Assembly: GCA_037074705.1 (NCBI GenBank)
Contig: CM073593.1
Location: 10,235,001-10,299,000, forward strand
DNA length: 64,000 nucleotides
Direction of reading: 5' to 3'
Source: Zhengitettix transpicula
Taxonomy: Eukaryota > Arthropoda > Insecta > Orthoptera > Tetrigidae
Part shown: positions 36,707-49,921 of the stretch, in pieces
Layout: the number at the start of each line of letters is the position of its first letter
Numbering within the stretch: the first letter of the stretch is position 1
Notes under the pieces: model-generated
Databases searched by the model: none
What the model saw: the letters and a program-made list of their open reading frames with translations, nothing else
What the model was told of the DNA's origin: nothing
Made by a program: the position numbers and the translations under genes

Positions 36707-39316
36707 AAAAAATCATGGACAATTACAATAACCTCCAGAACGGAATAATATATTTTGACAACAAACCAATTTTAAAGTTTTATTTATACTCAATGATCGA
36801 AAAGGGTTAATATGTTTCGTACTCACACTAACTACGAGGTGGATGAAATTGTAATGGATTGTAATGGGGTTTCTTTCAAACAATCGGATGCTAAGCTACG
36901 GTTAATTCATAAATTACATACATTATTCACTGTTTAGGTAGACAGATAAGGAAAATACAGTTGAAAGTTAAATAGTATTATAAAAGTATGAGTTAAGTGA
37001 AATCCGTTCAAGTTATAAAAGTTGAACTTTAATAATATAAATAAAAATAAATCCGAAGAATCACTATTAAAAAATTATAGATGTAAATCATTTTTATGCG
37101 ACTCTGGCACGCATAATATGGAAGTATTGTTTTCAATAGAAAACAAAAAAAAGAGGGTTTGCGAAAACATATAACATTGAAACATTTTAACTTGTAAATT
37201 GACGTCTCTTAAAAATAATACTACTAAAAACGACCTTATGCGGACAAACTTCATATAGAGAAACAAAAACCCCGGATTGAATAATATTTTTACAACCCAT
37301 TTTCTATTAAAAAACTTTTAAAACAATCCATAAATATTTTACTTCAATTTTTAACATATCCTGACTTAAAAACGAATTTTAACTTTCTTTTCTAAAATGG
37401 TTAATATTAAAAGTAATATTATTACTATTAATATTATATATCATAATATAATGTTATATAAAGAATATAATATTGTCATGTTGATATTGTTATATTAGAA
37501 TAGACACTTAAGACTACCTCCCATGTTTTTCGCTGTTAGAAAAAGAAGCTAATCAGCGTGGAAACGTCCGGCACTTTGAAATTTAAAATCTCTTAGTTTC
37601 CCTATTTTAAGTTTGTTTTTACATAGGTAGTTTTTATTATTATCATTGTTACTTTTGCAAAAACAATAAAAACAAACATCCTTCTCGGAAGGACTACAGA
37701 GCTTTATCGGAACTTAAATTATTTGAAATTTTTCTGTGAATGTCTTAGTCATTTTAACTAATATTAACTCATTATGAATTACATTGAAAATTTGATAATG
37801 GGTTTACATTTAATAAGTGTCAAACTTTTGAAAATTGGAATTTTTCGATTTGGTTCAAATACAGTTCAATTGATATTTAACCTTAATTTCGCCACTTTCA
37901 CTCAACCTTCATTCCAAATAACGTGTCACACTTTAAGAATTTGGTAGAAACAAAAATATTTTAAGTAATCGTAGAAACGTCATTCATTCGTCTCGCGTAT
38001 AATCTGACAATGTCAGAGACAAATGCTAAGCATTTAGGACAGTGTGGCATGGTATGATCGGAAAAACTATGAAATTTTGATACACATAATAAGAGATTAA
38101 TATGGCTTAAAATAAAGCAGAAAGGTCCTGTTTAGTTATTTTAAATTTGTTAAAATAAATATTATTAGAATAAAGGTTTCTAATTTATTATTCAATTTAC
38201 TATAAAATCTTTATCCTGCATTGATCTCTATGTTATAAATTAAATATGTTACATATTTCACTGTTACATATAATTACTACAAAGTTAGTATTGAGAACAG
38301 TAGAATTTAATTACAAACACTTAAGTATTTAATATTTGAGTGGCATAATACTGTATATGTTTCTTTTTAATCTTTCAAAAATATTATTGAAGCAAATCTG
38401 TTTCAACTTTTAATGAAAACTTTATTTATATATTTCAACGTATACTGTGAGGCACAATAAAAATATATTAATTGATTCTGCTTCCTTATTGTGTTTAAGA
38501 ATTTTCCAATTTTTCCCAATTTTTGTGTAATATAATCAATTCACAACTTTTGGATCTAAAAATACTAAGGCGATGTCTATGCAATTTTCATGTTGTTTTC
38601 TTCGAAGCGGTTTCATTTTACATAACTGGTAAATGCGATAATGAAAATGATTAAATATTATCGCAATTTCTTTATGTTAATCGAAATAAAGAATTTACCT
38701 CTAATAATTACTTATTCGCGCTCATTATCAATAAGTTTTTTTTTCATATGCAATGAAAATGATTCTTATTAAATTTAAACTCATATTCTTGAAAACGGTT
38801 AATCTTTATTTATTTTCCTATCAAAAATTTTATAATCGGAAGCCTAAGAATTCACTAATAAAACCACTTAATTAGTAACTTCACCGTTTTACATTATACT
38901 TATGTATTAAAAATTCAAATCAAATGCATGTTAATTGTGCAAATAAACTTTAATTATATTTATGTTTAATTCTTTTTACAATGTTACTTATTTCTCTGTG
39001 AACGTTAAAATTATTTGTTACATTTTATGCATCCAAACATTACAGTTAAATTTCCCTCGGAAGTCACTAACACAACAGAAATAATGTACTAACGTGGCTA
39101 TAATGACAGGAATTATTTTATTAAAATTATTGTCTGCAATCAATATATTATTTTCGTGCCGTGTTGCCAAGTTTTGAATATGTTTATGGAACAGTGTCTG
39201 AATCATAAATGCCTATAATTTATTGAATGTAATTTGATATTTGAAAAACACTATCAACTTTTGATTCAACTTGATACGTAGTTTATTTTCTCTGCAAAGC
39301 TTGCGTCTGTACTTAC

Positions 39317-39449
39317 TCGGTGTGTTTCTCCTCGGCGTTGCCGTAGAGCGTCATTTTCGGTTCGGGGTAGACGCCCTCGGCTCGACAGGACATGTTAACA
39401 GAATCTGCGCTTGGCTTGCTCGGCTGCAGCTTCATGAACTTGACGGGAG
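39317..39449 (-). CDS. Internal exon: first half of second Ig domain
   Basis: Exon of 133 nt, entering in phase 1 and leaving in phase 2. The acceptor is cttttcag and the donor is the consensus GTAAGT at 39311-39316. Joined to the upstream exon it reads on from MIVS into APVKFMKLQPS, the usual inter-domain linker position. It encodes 43 whole codons with the first Cys of Ig domain 2 (NMSCRAEG) and a following YPEPKMTLYG strand. YPEP is typical of C-type Ig domains, but the core Trp of that strand is replaced by Leu. NMS is a sequon. An Ig domain split across two exons is common in insect Ig proteins. The upstream intron is about 11.2 kb. Confidence 0.9.
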
Positions 39450-40007
39450 CTGAAAAGAAACGACAACTTCAGGTCCGTAGAGACAAGAAACCGAAACAAA
39501 AGCAGATCATGCACACAACTGGAAACGCCAACGATGTTACCGCGTCAAAAATACAAACCCAAAATCTGCGTTAAAACATTTTTCCGGAACATTAAGGATG
39601 AACGACTTAAAAATAATTTATTAATTATTATTTAATGTTCTTCTTACCAGGAAATATTCAACTTGGCGTTAAGTCCTGGAACACAGGGTACGATGTTTCA
39701 GACTGATATTAATAAATATCGTTTTATTTCAATACTCTTCTCATTCGTATATTTCTCGTATTGTTTATTCCTTGAATTCAATTCATATGACTTCACAGAA
39801 ATTTACCATTACATAGAGGTTTTACGTATGAAACTCTGGCAATATTGTGTACGGTGTGAATATTAATTACTGACAACCCGAAAAAGATTCGAAAGAGGAA
39901 ACGTTCTGAATTAAAGATCAATTTTTTCGTCAACGGGACAACTGCCGGCGTAAAAAAGAGCCTATCCTGAAACCTTTGTGTGAATTGTAGAGACAGCGTT
40001 AAAAATA

Positions 40008-40855
40008 AAATTTTTTTGAATGCATATTGAGATTTTACATATAACGATAATATTTAATTTCGGAATTTTCAGTCTAGGTCCGTCTAGTTTCATATCAAAA
40101 TTAAGTAAGGATAAATGATACCAATTCTGTCTCTAAATATAATGTAATTTCTTTTTAAAAAAAACAATTAAGCCCTTAAAATTTATCAAACGTATTTATT
40201 GCTTACAACGGACAATAAGTTCGTTTTTCGACTGTTTACATTTATAGGCTTTCAGGGAGGATTTCTGCGAATTAATTCATATTATTATATGACAAAAAAT
40301 TTTGAATGCATAGTGAGATTTTACACATAACAATAATATTTAATTTCGGAATTTTCAGTCTAGGCCCGTCTAGTTTCATTTCAAAATTAATTTAAGATAA
40401 ATGACACCAATTCTGTCTCTAAATATTATGTATTTTTTTTTAAAAAAAACAATTAAGCCCTTAATATTTATCAAACGTATTTATTGCTTACAACAGACAA
40501 TAAGTTCGTTTTTCGACTGTTTACATTTATAGGCTTTCAGGGAGGATTTCTGCGAATTAATTCATATTATTATATGACAAAAAATTTTGAATGCATATTG
40601 AGATTTTACACATAACAATAATATTTAATTTCGGAATTTTCAGTCTAGGCCCGTCTAGTTTCATTTCAAAATTAATTTAAGATAAATGACACCAATTCTG
40701 TCTCTAAATATTATGTATTTTTTTAAAAAAAAACAATTAAGCCCTTAATATTTATCAAACGTATTTATTGCTTACAACAGACAATAAGTTCGTTTTTCGA
40801 CTATTTACATTTATAGGCTTTCAGGGAGGATTCCTGCGAATTCACTCATATTATT
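40008..40855 (+). repeat. Tandem triplication, ~285-bp period
   Basis: Three consecutive units, with 'tgcat(a/t)' landmarks at 40021, 40307 and 40592. Each contains gattttaca(c/t)ataacaataatattt, tcagtctaggcccgtctag, an A/T-run with aacaattaagccc, and ggctttcagggagg. Units 2 and 3 are closer to each other than to unit 1. Lies in the intron just downstream of the donor side of the 50-kb exon. No coding potential. Confidence 0.9.
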
Positions 40856-42879
40856 CTTAAGTTATTACAACACTTTGCTTATAAACAATTTTTATATGAA
40901 ATTCTACATTAATTGTCTCTTTCTGGTTACTGATGTTTCGAATCTTCTTAACAGTTCTCTTTGGTAAATTAACTGATTTGTTTCTGTGTGGTTACAATTT
41001 ACTATTATATTTTATCATAACTATGGATGTTTCTTCCTGGCAATCGTAACACTTTGTCTTGAGATCTTTGCATGATTTTAATATTGATGTTACGCTTTGA
41101 TTAGTTTCAAATTACTACCGTTTTCAAATGTTCGTTGATGAGAAATTTATATCTAGTTGGACTCATTTCACAGTTCCAAAATGAAATTTCGCCGAAAAAA
41201 TACTGAGTACTAGATTAAGAAAAGTTTTAAAACTAAATGACGCCCCTTATAATATTATAGTCAGTTTTCCCTGTACATATTTACCTTTGCCTCCTCATTA
41301 ATCGAAAAGATTCTCCTGATTACTGACACAGACATTGGTACAAGACAAAAATGCATTCTTCAAGACTTATAAATATTTTTATCTGACTTCCAAATTCACT
41401 TGAAAAAATTGAGGGTAAAACTTTCATCGGATAGGCACATTTTTTGAAAATTATTTGCTATGGAATACAAAACTTTTGAAAACAAAATATGTCTTTTATA
41501 AGTTTCTCGTGTTTTTTTACATGCAATTGGTTGCAAAAAGTGGACCCAATTTTCTATTATTTGACGGGGAAAAAACACATGATTGTTTTGGTATTTTGAC
41601 TAAAAACCTTCTGGGCCTCTACATTTTAAATAAACTTTGTTTACATTTAACAATAGTCGTATATATATTTACCCGTCGTACGTTATTTACGTAACACAGA
41701 ACCCCACCACTTTAGCTGTTTTTGTTTACCGACAACTTCAATATATATTGTAAACAGCAATGCGGGAAACAAAATGTCAGACACATTTAATTTAGTGACA
41801 CTGTTTTCGTTTTGCCTTTCCTTTTTAATCACGTATGTACTGCATACTTAATTTAATCTGGCGTTTGCACTAAAGTAATTATTGTTTCGATAAATATATC
41901 CAACAAATTTACTTTATTTTACAGTGTACAAAATGTCCGTTCGTTTTTTTCTACAAAGTAATAAATATTCCGGGAAAATTAAAAAATATATTTATCACCT
42001 AAAGCACATTCTGAGTTCCTGTTTCGTTTTACAGACGTTAATATTAATAGGAAATAAATATATTAACTATTTCTGGTATTTGAGATTTTTTACCAGATTA
42101 TTATGCTACATAAGGCACACAAAACTATTATTTAATTTCCGTATCAAAGAACATAAGTCGAATATCAAACTTCGAATTGATAATTAATCTGTAAGTCTCC
42201 AAAACATATATTCAAATTTTGAACATCACGTGTTACCCACGTCATCATAAACAAATCACATTGTCTTGCTAAACAACCCACTATCGGTTTGGTCTATATC
42301 ATAATTAATTTGCCTAATAACGTGAGGTGGTTACAATATTCTGGCGATAAATAAGAGAACGTTGAAAATCTTAAAAGCCTCTTCCTTCGTATTGGGAAAG
42401 CCAGAGACGTACATAAGACCGTACTGGAATAATTTGATATAAAGTGACTTTTCCGAAAAATGCTTAATCATTTAGAGACATAATAATTATATTTACTATT
42501 GTAAAATTTATTCTAAGCATAGTTGAAAATAACTTTTTAATATTAATAATAATTTTAGTAATTTGGTATCTAAATATTAAAGCATTATTATATATACGCG
42601 CAATGTGACGAAAGAAATGTGTTTATCTAATGCTATATCAACCAAAATAGTTACACAATTACATACGAAAACTACACAAATGCATTTCAATTGTTCAAAT
42701 AATTACGACGTTTCATTACACAATGTTTAATATTATGTCCAACTGTTGGCCAAAAGTAATTCTACGAGCCAGAAACTTATAGACAAGGAAAGGACAAATT
42801 CTCAGAACCTCCCAATGAGATTAATATATTTATTTATTCTTAATGATATATATGTGAATATTTAAGAGTAAACCTTGTC

Positions 42880-44525
42880 TTCTATTTCATATGATAGTGT
42901 TTGCTTACAAGTACGTATGTATGTGTGTATGTTCCTTATACTAATCTACACCCGTGGAGCAAATTTCACCAAATTTCGTACACGTGTTCTTCGCGATCAG
43001 AAAACAAACACTTTTGCGGTCAGACACGTGTACCACCCCCAGGAGCGGGTGTGGAAATATTCACACATGCTAAAACGGCCGATATTTGAGTCGGATAAGT
43101 ATTTTTCGATATGAAAAAGATTCATAGTGTTTCTACCGATGTTCTCTGTGTATCATTTCAACCCCTTACAGTATGGAAAGGAGCACCCTTAGGAATGGTG
43201 GTGGAGGAGAATTACACGAAAATAAACCAATGTTGGAGTCAAATTTCGGGAAATTGATGTCGATCAGTGTAAATAATACATTCAAATTGCCGTATAAACC
43301 CCAAAGGCGGGGGTGGAAATTTTGAAACATGGAAAACAACCGATGTTGTTTGAGTATAATATAAACTCCTTTCGGCATTGAAGGGGAGCACCCTTAGGGG
43401 TGGGGTGTTACATAAAAATAAAGCAAAAACAACCGAGTTTGGAGTTACAAATTATGTACATTGGAACCTTAATCCTTGGTTATGGGTGTCACTGACTTTA
43501 ATTATGACATTCAACTTGCAGTTCAGTTTTACTTTCACCCGTATGACAGGGGATGAAAGGAGAAAACATTTTGCGTTTATATTTAGCTTAAAAATCTACA
43601 CCCGTGGAGAAAATTTAATCAGATTGTGTACACTTGCTTTTTTTGAACCGGAAACAAACACTGGGAGTAAGATATGTGTAGAAGCAGTAGGGCGTGGGTG
43701 GACGGTGGTGGACATTTTATAAATGTTAAACTACCGATATTTGTGTGTAATAAATCTTTTCCAGCTTGAAAGTGATTCATAGTATTTCTATCGATGTTGT
43801 ATGTATATAATTTCAACTTCTTTTGGCATGGGAAGGGAGCAAGCTATGGAAAGGGGTGGAGCGGCGTTACATAAAAATAACGCAAAAACATCCGAGATTC
43901 AAGTAAAATCGGGGTTATGGTTTCACTGAGTTTAATTATGTCATTAAACTTGCCGTTTAACTCCTCCAAGTATGAGGGTGGAATTTTTCAATCGTGTAAA
44001 ATGGTGGCTACTTCTCGGGGTTAAATAGATTGATAGTATTTATACGAATGTTGTTTGTGTAAAATTTAAATTCCTTTGGCATGAGAGGGAAGCACGCTTT
44101 GGGATGGGGTGGAGGGATTTTGCAAGAAAATAACGGGAAAACGACCGAGATTCCAGTAAAATCGTGTTTATGTATGTCGCTGAGTTTATTTACTGACAAT
44201 CTGGCAAACGCATGGGAATGGGCTGGAATGAAAGTAGTTGGGAAGAGGTGGGCGGGGGTAGAAATTTTAAAACATGTTAACCGGCCCATTTTTGCGTTGA
44301 ATAAATATTTTCTGGATCAATACGATTCATAAAATTTCTCTACATATTCTGTGTGTATAATTTCGTCCTCTTTCAGGCTTGGTAGGGGAGCATCCTTAAG
44401 GGTGAGGGTTTGAGAGGCGTTACATAAAAATATCGCAAAGGCAACCGAGATTGGAGTCAAATCCGGGGTTATGCATGTAGTTGAGTTTAATTATGACAAC
44501 CCGAAAAACACCAGGCACAGCGCTA
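42880..44525 (+). repeat. Cluster of degenerate Helitron-like repeat units
   Basis: At least five copies of a block like 'ggaaggggagcacccttaggggtggggtgttacataaaaataa' occur at about 43165, 43378, 43832, 44080 and 44378, spaced 210-455 bp. Each is followed by a ccggggttatgg...gagtttaattatgac block and preceded by aatattt-type sequence. Two 'tctacacccgtggag' blocks lie at about 42946 and 43595. The cluster ends tatgacaacccgaaaaacacc. Several short open frames across it are chance frames. Confidence 0.6.
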
Positions 44526-44869
44526 ATCGTAAAAAATACACATCCTTTAAACGCGAGAAAAAGATTTGTAGTTATAGAAAATACATCGTTTCGTCGTTTT
44601 TGGGGGGTACATCAGCCACAGAAGTCATGGGTGTAAATCCTTAACCATCAAAATTTTATAAAACTTCATATACCTGAAGAGGTATTTTTCCAATTATAAA
44701 TATTTTTTCTGACATTAAACGGCTGTATTTTATTTATAATTTATTTAATCTTCATTTTAATACCGCTTGGTCTTTGTGATTTTACGGTACGTACCTTTGC
44801 AATAGTAATCTAGTTTTATTTGCACATCTGAAGAAGAATTTAAGAACCGCATAGAACTCTAGAGTGCCG

Positions 44870-45300
44870 CCATACAGGATCTGACGACACGAATCCAATC
44901 TAAGGTATATTACGTTCCACGAAGTCAATGCAGTGCAAACTGCTTATGTGAATAGTTGAGAGGTCCACAAAGGGCACCGAGAAAATCAGTTTGTATGGCT
45001 GTAGCAAGGGCATGCAACGAGTGTATCGATTCGGAGGCCAGCTAAGCTTGACGCAGGCAGCTACGACCTGTTGGCCTATACAAGCTGATCGCTCTAAAAG
45101 AAAGCCCTAAGAGGGCCGCAGCTTTTACCGCAGATGCTATCAGATAAAATTAAAGAAAATTGCACTGCGTAACAAACAGAACTCGAGAGGCAGACGATGG
45201 GAAGCCAATTTAACTGCTTTGTTCTTTTATTATGAAAAAGGTATACTAACAAAACGTTCCCAGCAACCTCGTAACCGCAATTAGACTTAAATGTACACAC
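44870..45300 (-). pseudogene. Possible Ty3/gypsy pol scrap
   Basis: On the minus strand 45300-45094 reads NCGYEVAGNVLL and PIVCLSSSVCYAVQFSLI, reminiscent of the gypsy RNase H segment (GxGAVL ... PIAFASRSL..AE..YS.I). In another frame, 45100-44910 reads RYTRCMPLLQPYK and PFVDLSTIHISSL, reminiscent of the integrase-core PL.PY...PF..I.iDi.GPL segment. The two lie far closer than in an intact element, so a deletion is implied. Identification by eye only. Confidence 0.35.
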
Positions 45301-45726
45301 AGAGACTTTTCAACTTGTAACAATTTATAAGATTAATCTTTCATTAACTGACCTTTAATTATTTTAAGCATTATGCACGTTTATTGGTAATATATAATTT
45401 ATTTACTTTTTTAAAAAATACCGGCAATAAGTCAGAAAAAAATACATATTTGACAAAGAAAATAATACAATAAACATGTATGTATTATCACAAAGTTTCG
45501 TCCCTAGTTTAGGAATTCATCAGTTGGTTATTAATTGTTAAAATAGAAATACATGAGACCTGAATTATTAATCGAAGAAGTAAAATTTCAATAAAGTGGA
45601 ATATTATGATTTTGAAATGTTAAAGTAAATATATTTCAATTTTTTAAACAAATATCTATTGTATAAAGTTATATAGAACTGATTCAAGTCATAATTTGTA
45701 TATAATGGCTGGGTGTTCCACTAATT

Positions 45727-46210
45727 TCTAATAATAAGAAAAATAGCTAAATACAGACAAAAGAAACGATGGTTTACATAAAACACTTTGGAGTTTTAAT
45801 AATAAGAAAGATAGCCAAATACAGACTAACAAAGAGATAATATAAAAATACCACTTAAACTTTCTGAGATCCTTGTTCCTTTCTTCAGGTGCTAAGAAGA
45901 CACAACTGCACTGGTCAGTTGACAAAACTCAAAAGCTTAGCACCTGCAGAATGGGACAAGGATGCCAGAATGGGTGTGAGTATTTATATTATTACTAAAT
46001 TTTTCTGTATTTGGCTATCTTTCTTATTATTAATTTGAACCAGACGTAAATTTTTTTAACTTTTGAGTTTTGTCAGCTGTATTGTGCAGTTCTATGTTCC
46101 TGTTATTTTTTATTACCAGAGAAAAGATAAAGTTTCCAGAAGCGTTGTGTGGTATTTATATCATCACTTCGTTTGTCTGTATTTGACAAATTTTTCTTAT
46201 CAATAATTTT
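45727..46210. repeat. Nested inverted repeats with a recurring arm
   Basis: The arm motif aataagaaagatagccaaatacagac occurs near 45802 (a diverged copy near 45732). Its reverse complement occurs near 46006 and, diverged, near 46165. Between lie 'tcaggtgctaagaag' and 'acttttgagttttgtcag' blocks, also inverted. The same arm motif flanks 56083-56640 and appears once at 34496, so it is a dispersed foldback family. Confidence 0.7.
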
Positions 46211-46734
46211 CAAAAACAGACGTAAATTTTTTTTCATTTATTTGTCATAAATTAATATTATATAAATATATTTTGAATATATTTCAAAGGCATGGTCTGG
46301 CTTTTCTGCCTATTATAACCGAAATGAAATGTAAGAACAATGATATATTTTAATAAAGTCATGTTGTTGAAGGTTAACGAAGCAAAAATATGTGTATTCA
46401 TTAACAGAAGAAATGCTTTCAAACAAAGCTCAGTTGAAAATAATGTGTTATACAATTTTAAACTATTGCATTACAGTAATACTACATAATATATTGTAAA
46501 GTTTATTTACATAATTTACCCCAATGCTTTAATAAGTAAGCAGTTTAAATGAAATCGCTAATTCTTCAGTTTTAAAATTTTAATTTAAAATTTTGTAGGA
46601 GCCATCGGCGGTTTGCCATATTTATCTATACATTTCGATCAGATTTGAGTGATTTAGGTCCTAGAGATTTGTTGTTAACAGCCGTGGAACAATTCGCCAA
46701 TGAATGTAAGGGTACTAGCAATTATCTGGTACAA

Positions 46735-46909
46735 TAAATAGATTTCGGTATTCACACGGGTTTTGCATATTTATATTTACACGCAACGTTTCAACGACTA
46801 AAAGCTCTGTCGTCATCATCGCCTAGAAGATGACGACAGAGTTAGTCGTCGAAACGTTTCGTGTAAATATAAATATGCAAAACCCGTGTGAATACCGAGA
46901 ACTATTTAT
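46735..46909. repeat. Near-perfect palindrome, ~82-bp arms
   Basis: The left arm (46735-46816) begins taaatagatttcggtattcac and contains gcatatttatatttacacgcaacg; the right arm (46828-46909) is its reverse complement with few mismatches, around a short centre (atcgcctagaag). A partial third copy of the inner part follows near 47020-47075 (gacgtttcgacgg...cttctaggcg). Confidence 0.85.
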
Positions 46910-47084
46910 TGAACAACTACAACGGGAAAGACTTCAATCTTTAATTATCTGGCATTCTGAAACTCAACCATTAACCGTGAGGAAAAAGTTCTCGGGTTTC
47001 TACCGGGTAACAATGCGATTGAAACGCGACGTTTCGACGGACAAATGCACTGCCGTCATCTTCTAGGCGAAGATGCGCGCTTGG

Positions 47085-47630
47085 TACGGAAGTCAGTTGG
47101 TTGCAGTCTAGCGAATCTTGTGGTTGAGAGAGAGAGAGCGAAATTCAGAGTACGAGCAGAGTGGTCCGAATTTAGTAATTTCAACGGAGAGACAAGTTAT
47201 ACAAAAAAATCTTAAAAGCTGAAACAAAAGTTTTAGCGCCCCGTTCAAATATATACGTGCTCTGATATAACTATTTCCGCAAAAGGCGTCGAAATTTAAT
47301 ACGTCCAACGGTTGACCGGAGTCGCAGATAATCGAGTTCCTGGAGGAGTAATCCACGAAATACAACCGTGTGTTTGTTCAAGTGTAGAGTCTTTGATTAA
47401 TGGCTTTTTTGTGAATTGTGTCTCAAGCTTCGGAATCATTAAGTCTGGTACGAGAAAGGCAGTTGTAAGTACAAACTAAAGTAATTCAATTTTCTGTAAA
47501 CGGTAGTTAAGGGTATAGTCATATTTCGTTTCTTTTCATTTCGTATTCCGTTAGTTTCGATTTGTTTAAATTGTTAATTCTTTAATTTATAATCTTTGCT
47601 TTTTTTACTTATCAAACCGAGATTCATTTT
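47085..47630 (+). mobile_element. LTR-like fragment G, plus-strand
   Basis: Shares with F and reverse C the 'gtctggtacgagaaaggcag' block (near 47444), then 'ctgtaaacggtag' and 'gaattattaatttc'-like AT-rich sequence, ending near atcattacaatcattatatata. It is diverged and its left boundary is uncertain; the palindrome at 46735-46909 lies just upstream. No coding content. Confidence 0.45.
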
Positions 47631-48384
47631 AATCATTACAATCATTATATATATATAATAAATCGTATTTTCTTAACTTGACAACAAATTAATCTTATTT
47701 GAACAATCATCGGAATTTTACCAAACAATTACATCGTTCAGATTTCTTCCATACGTCCTATTATTTAATTGCGCATATTCGAACATTCAAAAAATCGTGA
47801 CTGAACTGAAGTAGTTTCCGGTTTGGTAATTCAGTAATAATATCTTCAATCAGGAATAGTATACATGACAACAGGAGCAGCTAGTTGTGCCTACAGGATA
47901 GTCTACTACATGACACATCATTGAGAATTCCATGTTTCTCTCATGATCCGTGACGTCTCTGCAAGCCGCAAACGTCAAGCAGCACTGAGTTATTCAGTAT
48001 ATATGTCCATGATTTAAGCATTATGCATCGACATTATCATTCTAGACTTATCATCTATATAAACTTATGCTTATTAAATTTATATTTTTATAAAAGAGCA
48101 AGTATATTACGATTTCGTGGGAACCGGAAATCTGTAGACATTGGAAAAGGAACTGAAAAAGTTCGTCGGGTATTTAAGATAAATAAAATGCCTCAAAATA
48201 TGGTTAAGATATTACAGTTAGAGCTTATATTAATATTAAGAATTTTTTCAATCAATTACCCAGATAAATAATTAGTTTTAAAATGAATTTTACGTAAATA
48301 AAACTTTTTAACAACATAAAATATACTTAAAAGACTTTCACCATTAATTAAACTGACAATTCGGGGCAATTTTTATTAGTTTAA

Positions 48385-48585
48385 AACATTTAAAACAATC
48401 GGGAGCTTTCGGCTCTCAGGCCAACTTCCGAAAAATGTACAAAATATTTAGCGGGCAGGTACATGTCCTCTCATAGTGTCTCATAGTAATTTAATAAAAT
48501 GTATGTCCGCTAAATATAATGTTTTTTGTACATTTTGGAGATGTTAGGTTGAGAGCCAAACCCTCCTGATTGTTTTAAATGGTTA
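48385..48585. repeat. Imperfect palindrome, ~75-bp arms
   Basis: Left 48388-48457 (catttaaaacaatcgggagc...tgtacaaaatatttagcggg) pairs with right 48504-48581 (gtccgctaaatataatg...gagagccaaaccctcctgattg). A foldback or MITE-like structure with no coding content. Confidence 0.7.
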
Positions 48586-49384
48586 TAAAATTAGTTTACG
48601 GCCAATAAATATGACTGAGTAATCAAAAATTGTCTGAATTGACAGTTAGCACTTTTAGGAACATGTTTAATATAAATTCGGTACCGTTATTTCATGCTTT
48701 AATTTGATGCTAAATTATAAATGTCATTTTTTTATCAATTATAAAACTAAAAACTGAGCAGTTCCAACACAAAAACTGAGCGCCCTGTTTTTGATGTAAC
48801 CTGCGGAACAGCTGAATAATTCGCTTGGTAACTTTGTGTTCATATTATGGGCTTTTTGTTCACTGTATAGGAATGTGTCGAACTTTTAAAAAATGTATGT
48901 ATGACAAAGCTAAATATTTTACAAAGTTTCAACATTCACTGCAACAGCAAAGTGATACTTATATTTCATTTTACGTTATATTGTACTCCGGGAAACAATA
49001 TTGCTTTGTATGAACTTTTAGATGAGTGGAATATACGTTGATATTCGCAAAATACAATATACATTCTTTAGCAATACAGCAATTTTTATTGTATTTCTGT
49101 GTCCTCTGTTGAGACCGATACATTCTTCTTGAATGACATAATTTTGAACAAATACATGTTGAAAAATTTAGTCCATGTGTTTCATTTTAGGCTGATAAGC
49201 CAGAGTCCAAGGAATTATAGTAAATTCAATAGAAAATGGGTTTTAATTGGTGAATATGGGTCTTAAAGCAAAAAGGTTTTACAAGCTTTGTTGGACTGGT
49301 TAATAGGGTTCAAATTTGTTATGTGTTCCGATAGAGGAACATATGCAGAAGTGTGTTGAGTCTCTGGGACAATCACAAGCAGTT

Positions 49385-49903
49385 TTTTTTAGGGTAACAG
49401 GCTACATGAGGGTGATCCACATTGGGCAACTCCCCTTTAATAGCATAGGAAGGGATTAGAAAGGGGGGATGCAGAAGGGTAGAGGAAGGTAGCCAAGGGT
49501 TAACTAGGGCCCCCGGGCTATATTTTAAGGATACTACCCGGCATTCGCCTAAAGAAATGCAGGGAAAACCTTAGAAAAACCTGCATCGGGTAGGTCGGGC
49601 ATTGGGTACTTGTCCCACGCCCTTCCGATAGCGGGAGATGAGTTTGCTGTGGGGACGCAGCATTCCCTTCTCCGTGCCTCGACCAGTTTAGGAGGCAGCT
49701 GGCCGATTATTCCAATGGGAATAGCGAACAACTCTTACCGTATGCCCAAGGTCTGCGACCCCGGAACATACACCTCTCAGAACAGGCCGAGGTGCCTCGG
49801 CTTGTGGGAACCTTAGTTCAAAAACGGACAGGAAAAGGCATACCCAAAGGTAGCCCCTTCGTATCTCTCCTAAAATTTGTTTTACCTGCGAGAGAAAATC
49901 CCA
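49385..49903 (-). repeat. SINE-like repeat copy 7 (head-to-tail pair)
   Basis: Full-length minus-strand copy, from the T-run after cacaagcag to tgcgagagaaaatccc. It is nearly identical to copy 8 immediately downstream, and both are preceded by the same cacaagcag. This points to a local tandem duplication rather than two independent insertions. Confidence 0.85.
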
Positions 49904-49921
49904 TGCAGGACGTTCACAAGC

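Larger units (their letters stand above)
22466..39316 (-). other. Intron between Ig exon 2 and exon 3 (16.9 kb)
   Basis: Bounded by GTAAGT at 39311-39316 and the acceptor AG at 22466-22467. It contains Helitron-like elements, one SINE-like copy, two minisatellites and a long palindrome. Long AT-rich stretches hold no feature I recognise: 22470-23630, 24815-26150, 26250-28440, 29660-30950, 32520-33910, 34410-36210 and 36715-39310. Confidence 0.75.

Noticed and set aside
39271..39453. Plus-strand open frames over 39271-39574
   Set aside because: Shadow of the minus-strand exon 39317-39449, whose splice sites and phase fit the flanking Ig exons.
40008..40855. CRISPR-like direct repeats
   Set aside because: The period is 285 bp and the units are contiguous with no spacers. 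No short repeat-spacer pattern exists anywhere in the window.
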